Below, in pieces: positions 4,904 to 5,624 of a DNA stretch of 5,624 bases. The stretch lies in NCBI GenBank assembly GCA_003452965.1, contig DMMW01000048.1, positions 10,114 to 15,737 on the forward strand. Reading direction: 5' to 3'. The notes under the pieces are model-generated. The model had not been told where the DNA came from and searched no databases. It saw nothing but the letters and a program-made list of their open reading frames with translations. The translations under genes were made by a program, and so were the position numbers. This DNA comes from Elusimicrobiota bacterium. GTDB lineage: Bacteria; Elusimicrobiota; UBA8919. Positions within the stretch are counted from its first letter, which is position 1; each line of letters starts with the position of its first letter.

Positions 4904-5275
4904 TAGTTAGATAGTTAGATTATACTTTTATCCCCTACTATTATTTCGCCACACTTAATTACAACAACTATCTATTTTTCTTTGCTAATTTTTTGCTTCT
5001 ATGAAATTCCTATCCTTGCGCTAATTACTAACTACTAACTACTCAAAATTTCTGCAAAATTCAATTAATTGCACGCAGATTGTCTACTTTGCAATATTGC
5101 TACGCAGACTAAATAGCGAAGTGTAATTCATTACGCGAAACATTCTGTAATTAGTGTGTGTAGTTAGTAGTTAGAGAAAATTTTCGCTTTTTAGTTTTCA
5201 TAAATTCCTACCCATACCCTAATTACTAATTTCTAATTACCAAATACTTAAAATTTGAGCCTCGCGAAAATTTTA
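4904..5275. other. Non-coding AT-rich region of degenerate repeats
   Basis: No protein or RNA gene is visible in this stretch. It holds a degenerate direct repeat: 5004-5042 and 5202-5240 agree at 32 of 39 positions, both carrying AAATTCCTA and CTAATTACTAA. It also holds the 15-base inverted repeat at 5028-5042/5160-5174, a palindrome GCAATATTGC at 5091-5100, and AAAATTTTCGC at 5177-5187 inverted at 5264-5274. ACGCAGA occurs twice, near 5073 and 5102. TAGTTAGATAGTTAG runs from 4904. Confidence 0.6.
5028..5174. repeat. 15-base perfect inverted repeat, 117-base spacer
   Basis: CTAACTACTAACTAC at 5028-5042 is the exact reverse complement of 5160-5174. The pair encloses about 117 bases containing a GCAATATTGC palindrome and duplicated ACGCAGA. 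The size suits a small non-coding inverted-repeat element, but the arms are low-complexity, so chance pairing of a common repeat unit is also possible. Confidence 0.6.
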
Positions 5276-5624
5276 TGGAGGTGGCCGGAATCGAACCGGC
5301 GTCCGAAAACACTACCTGACCGTTACTACAGACATAGTCGATGTTTTATTTCGTCCTAAACCGCTTCCATCGACAAAATCGGTTCAGGACCAGCCGCTGA
5401 ATTTCGCCTTTAGCAGCGCGGCACTACCAAAAGCTATTCTGCTTTATGACACTCTACCCCAACCTCGCAGAAAAAAGGTTGGGAGAGCGGCTCACTTAAC
5501 AGTGAGCAACTACTGGTGTATATTCAGCAGTTATTTTGTATAACCGATTTTTAACGCAGCCGTTCGGTTAACTGCGGCCTGCAACATGTCAGATGAATAT
5601 TCCCGTCGAGACCTGTTCACCCCC
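5276..5624 (-). ncRNA. ssrA: tmRNA (transfer-messenger RNA), one-piece
   Basis: tmRNA rescues stalled ribosomes with SmpB by acting as alanyl-tRNA and then as a short message. The RNA of about 349 bases starts GGGGGTGAACAGG at 5624. The acceptor stem GGGGGUG pairs with CACCUCC and contains G3:U70, with discriminator A73, which are the alanyl-tRNA synthetase identity elements. The T-arm is GCCGG-TTCGATT-CCGGC (5284-5300). CCA is not encoded; after A73 the DNA continues TAAAATTTT. Pseudoknot 1 uses 5555-5559/5572-5576 and 5541-5547/5564-5570. Pseudoknot 2 is the CCCAACC/GGTTGGG stem with its TTCTGC loop pairing to GCAGAA. Pseudoknot 4 has GTCCTGAACCG/CGGTTTAGGAC with GTCGATG/CATCGAC. The uninterrupted order shows it is not a permuted two-piece form. 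The promoter lies outside the window. Confidence 0.97.
5496..5528 (-). other. tmRNA tag-peptide reading frame (AEYTPVVAHC)
   Basis: The resume codon is the GCT at 5526-5528, preceded by TAACT, which matches the TAGTC-type sequence before the resume codon in E. coli tmRNA. Ten codons follow, AEYTPVVAHC, then TAA at 5496-5498. The stop lies in the 6-base loop of the hairpin GCTCAC/GTGAGC (5490-5495/5502-5507). The start EYTPVV is tag-like, but the usual final Ala-Ala is replaced by His-Cys. Other frames stop within a few codons. Confidence 0.75.

Noticed and set aside
4846..5240. CRISPR array.
   Set aside because: The repeats are too short, have no spacers or have degenerate low-complexity units, and no cas gene is nearby.
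5264..5276. Intrinsic terminator of ssrA from the TAAAATTT/AAATTTTA pairing just downstream.
   Set aside because: The stem is all A/T and is not followed by a T-tract, so it is too weak to call.

Overview
The window is AT-rich and carries eight protein-coding loci, two of them apparently broken, plus a complete tmRNA gene. Coding is compact, but the gaps hold many low-complexity and inverted repeats. Nothing here fixes the taxon. A shikimate gene cluster, an ECF sigma factor with a diverged zinc-finger-type anti-sigma gene, an Hsp20 remnant, a Fic remnant, a one-piece tmRNA and TTAG/TAAC-like intergenic repeats would suit an uncultured, anaerobe-type bacterium of the Omnitrophota/Elusimicrobiota kind. 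That placement is a low-confidence inference.

Layout. Positions 1-2237, minus strand: aroK, aroB and aroQ (type II), three shikimate-pathway genes in one direction, with aroQ cut by the window edge. Together they cover dehydroquinate synthesis (aroB), its dehydration (aroQ) and shikimate phosphorylation (aroK). The gaps after aroK and after aroB hold short degenerate repeats.

Positions 2453-3657, plus strand: a sigma-70-type promoter, an ECF sigma factor gene, a gene overlapping it by 4 bases whose product looks like a zinc-finger anti-sigma factor that has lost its zinc ligands and gained an Asp run and a basic tail, then a short reading frame matching only the N-terminus of Hsp20. The very strong ribosome binding site of that last frame can pair with a CACCTC just upstream, a possible RNA thermometer. 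This stress-response-like module is the most interesting part of the window.

Positions 3697-4549, minus strand: a nucleoside phosphorylase of the uridine phosphorylase type, convergent with the Hsp20 fragment, with a leader made of interleaved inverted repeats that allow two competing folds. Positions 4596-4903: a minus-strand N-terminal fragment of a Fic-family protein, preceded by three tandem 11-12 base repeats and bracketed by a short inverted repeat. Positions 4904-5275: non-coding DNA with degenerate direct and inverted repeats. Positions 5276-5624, minus strand: ssrA (tmRNA) with the G3:U70 alanine identity pair, recognisable pseudoknots and an encoded tag that reads AEYTPVVAHC, an unusual ending.
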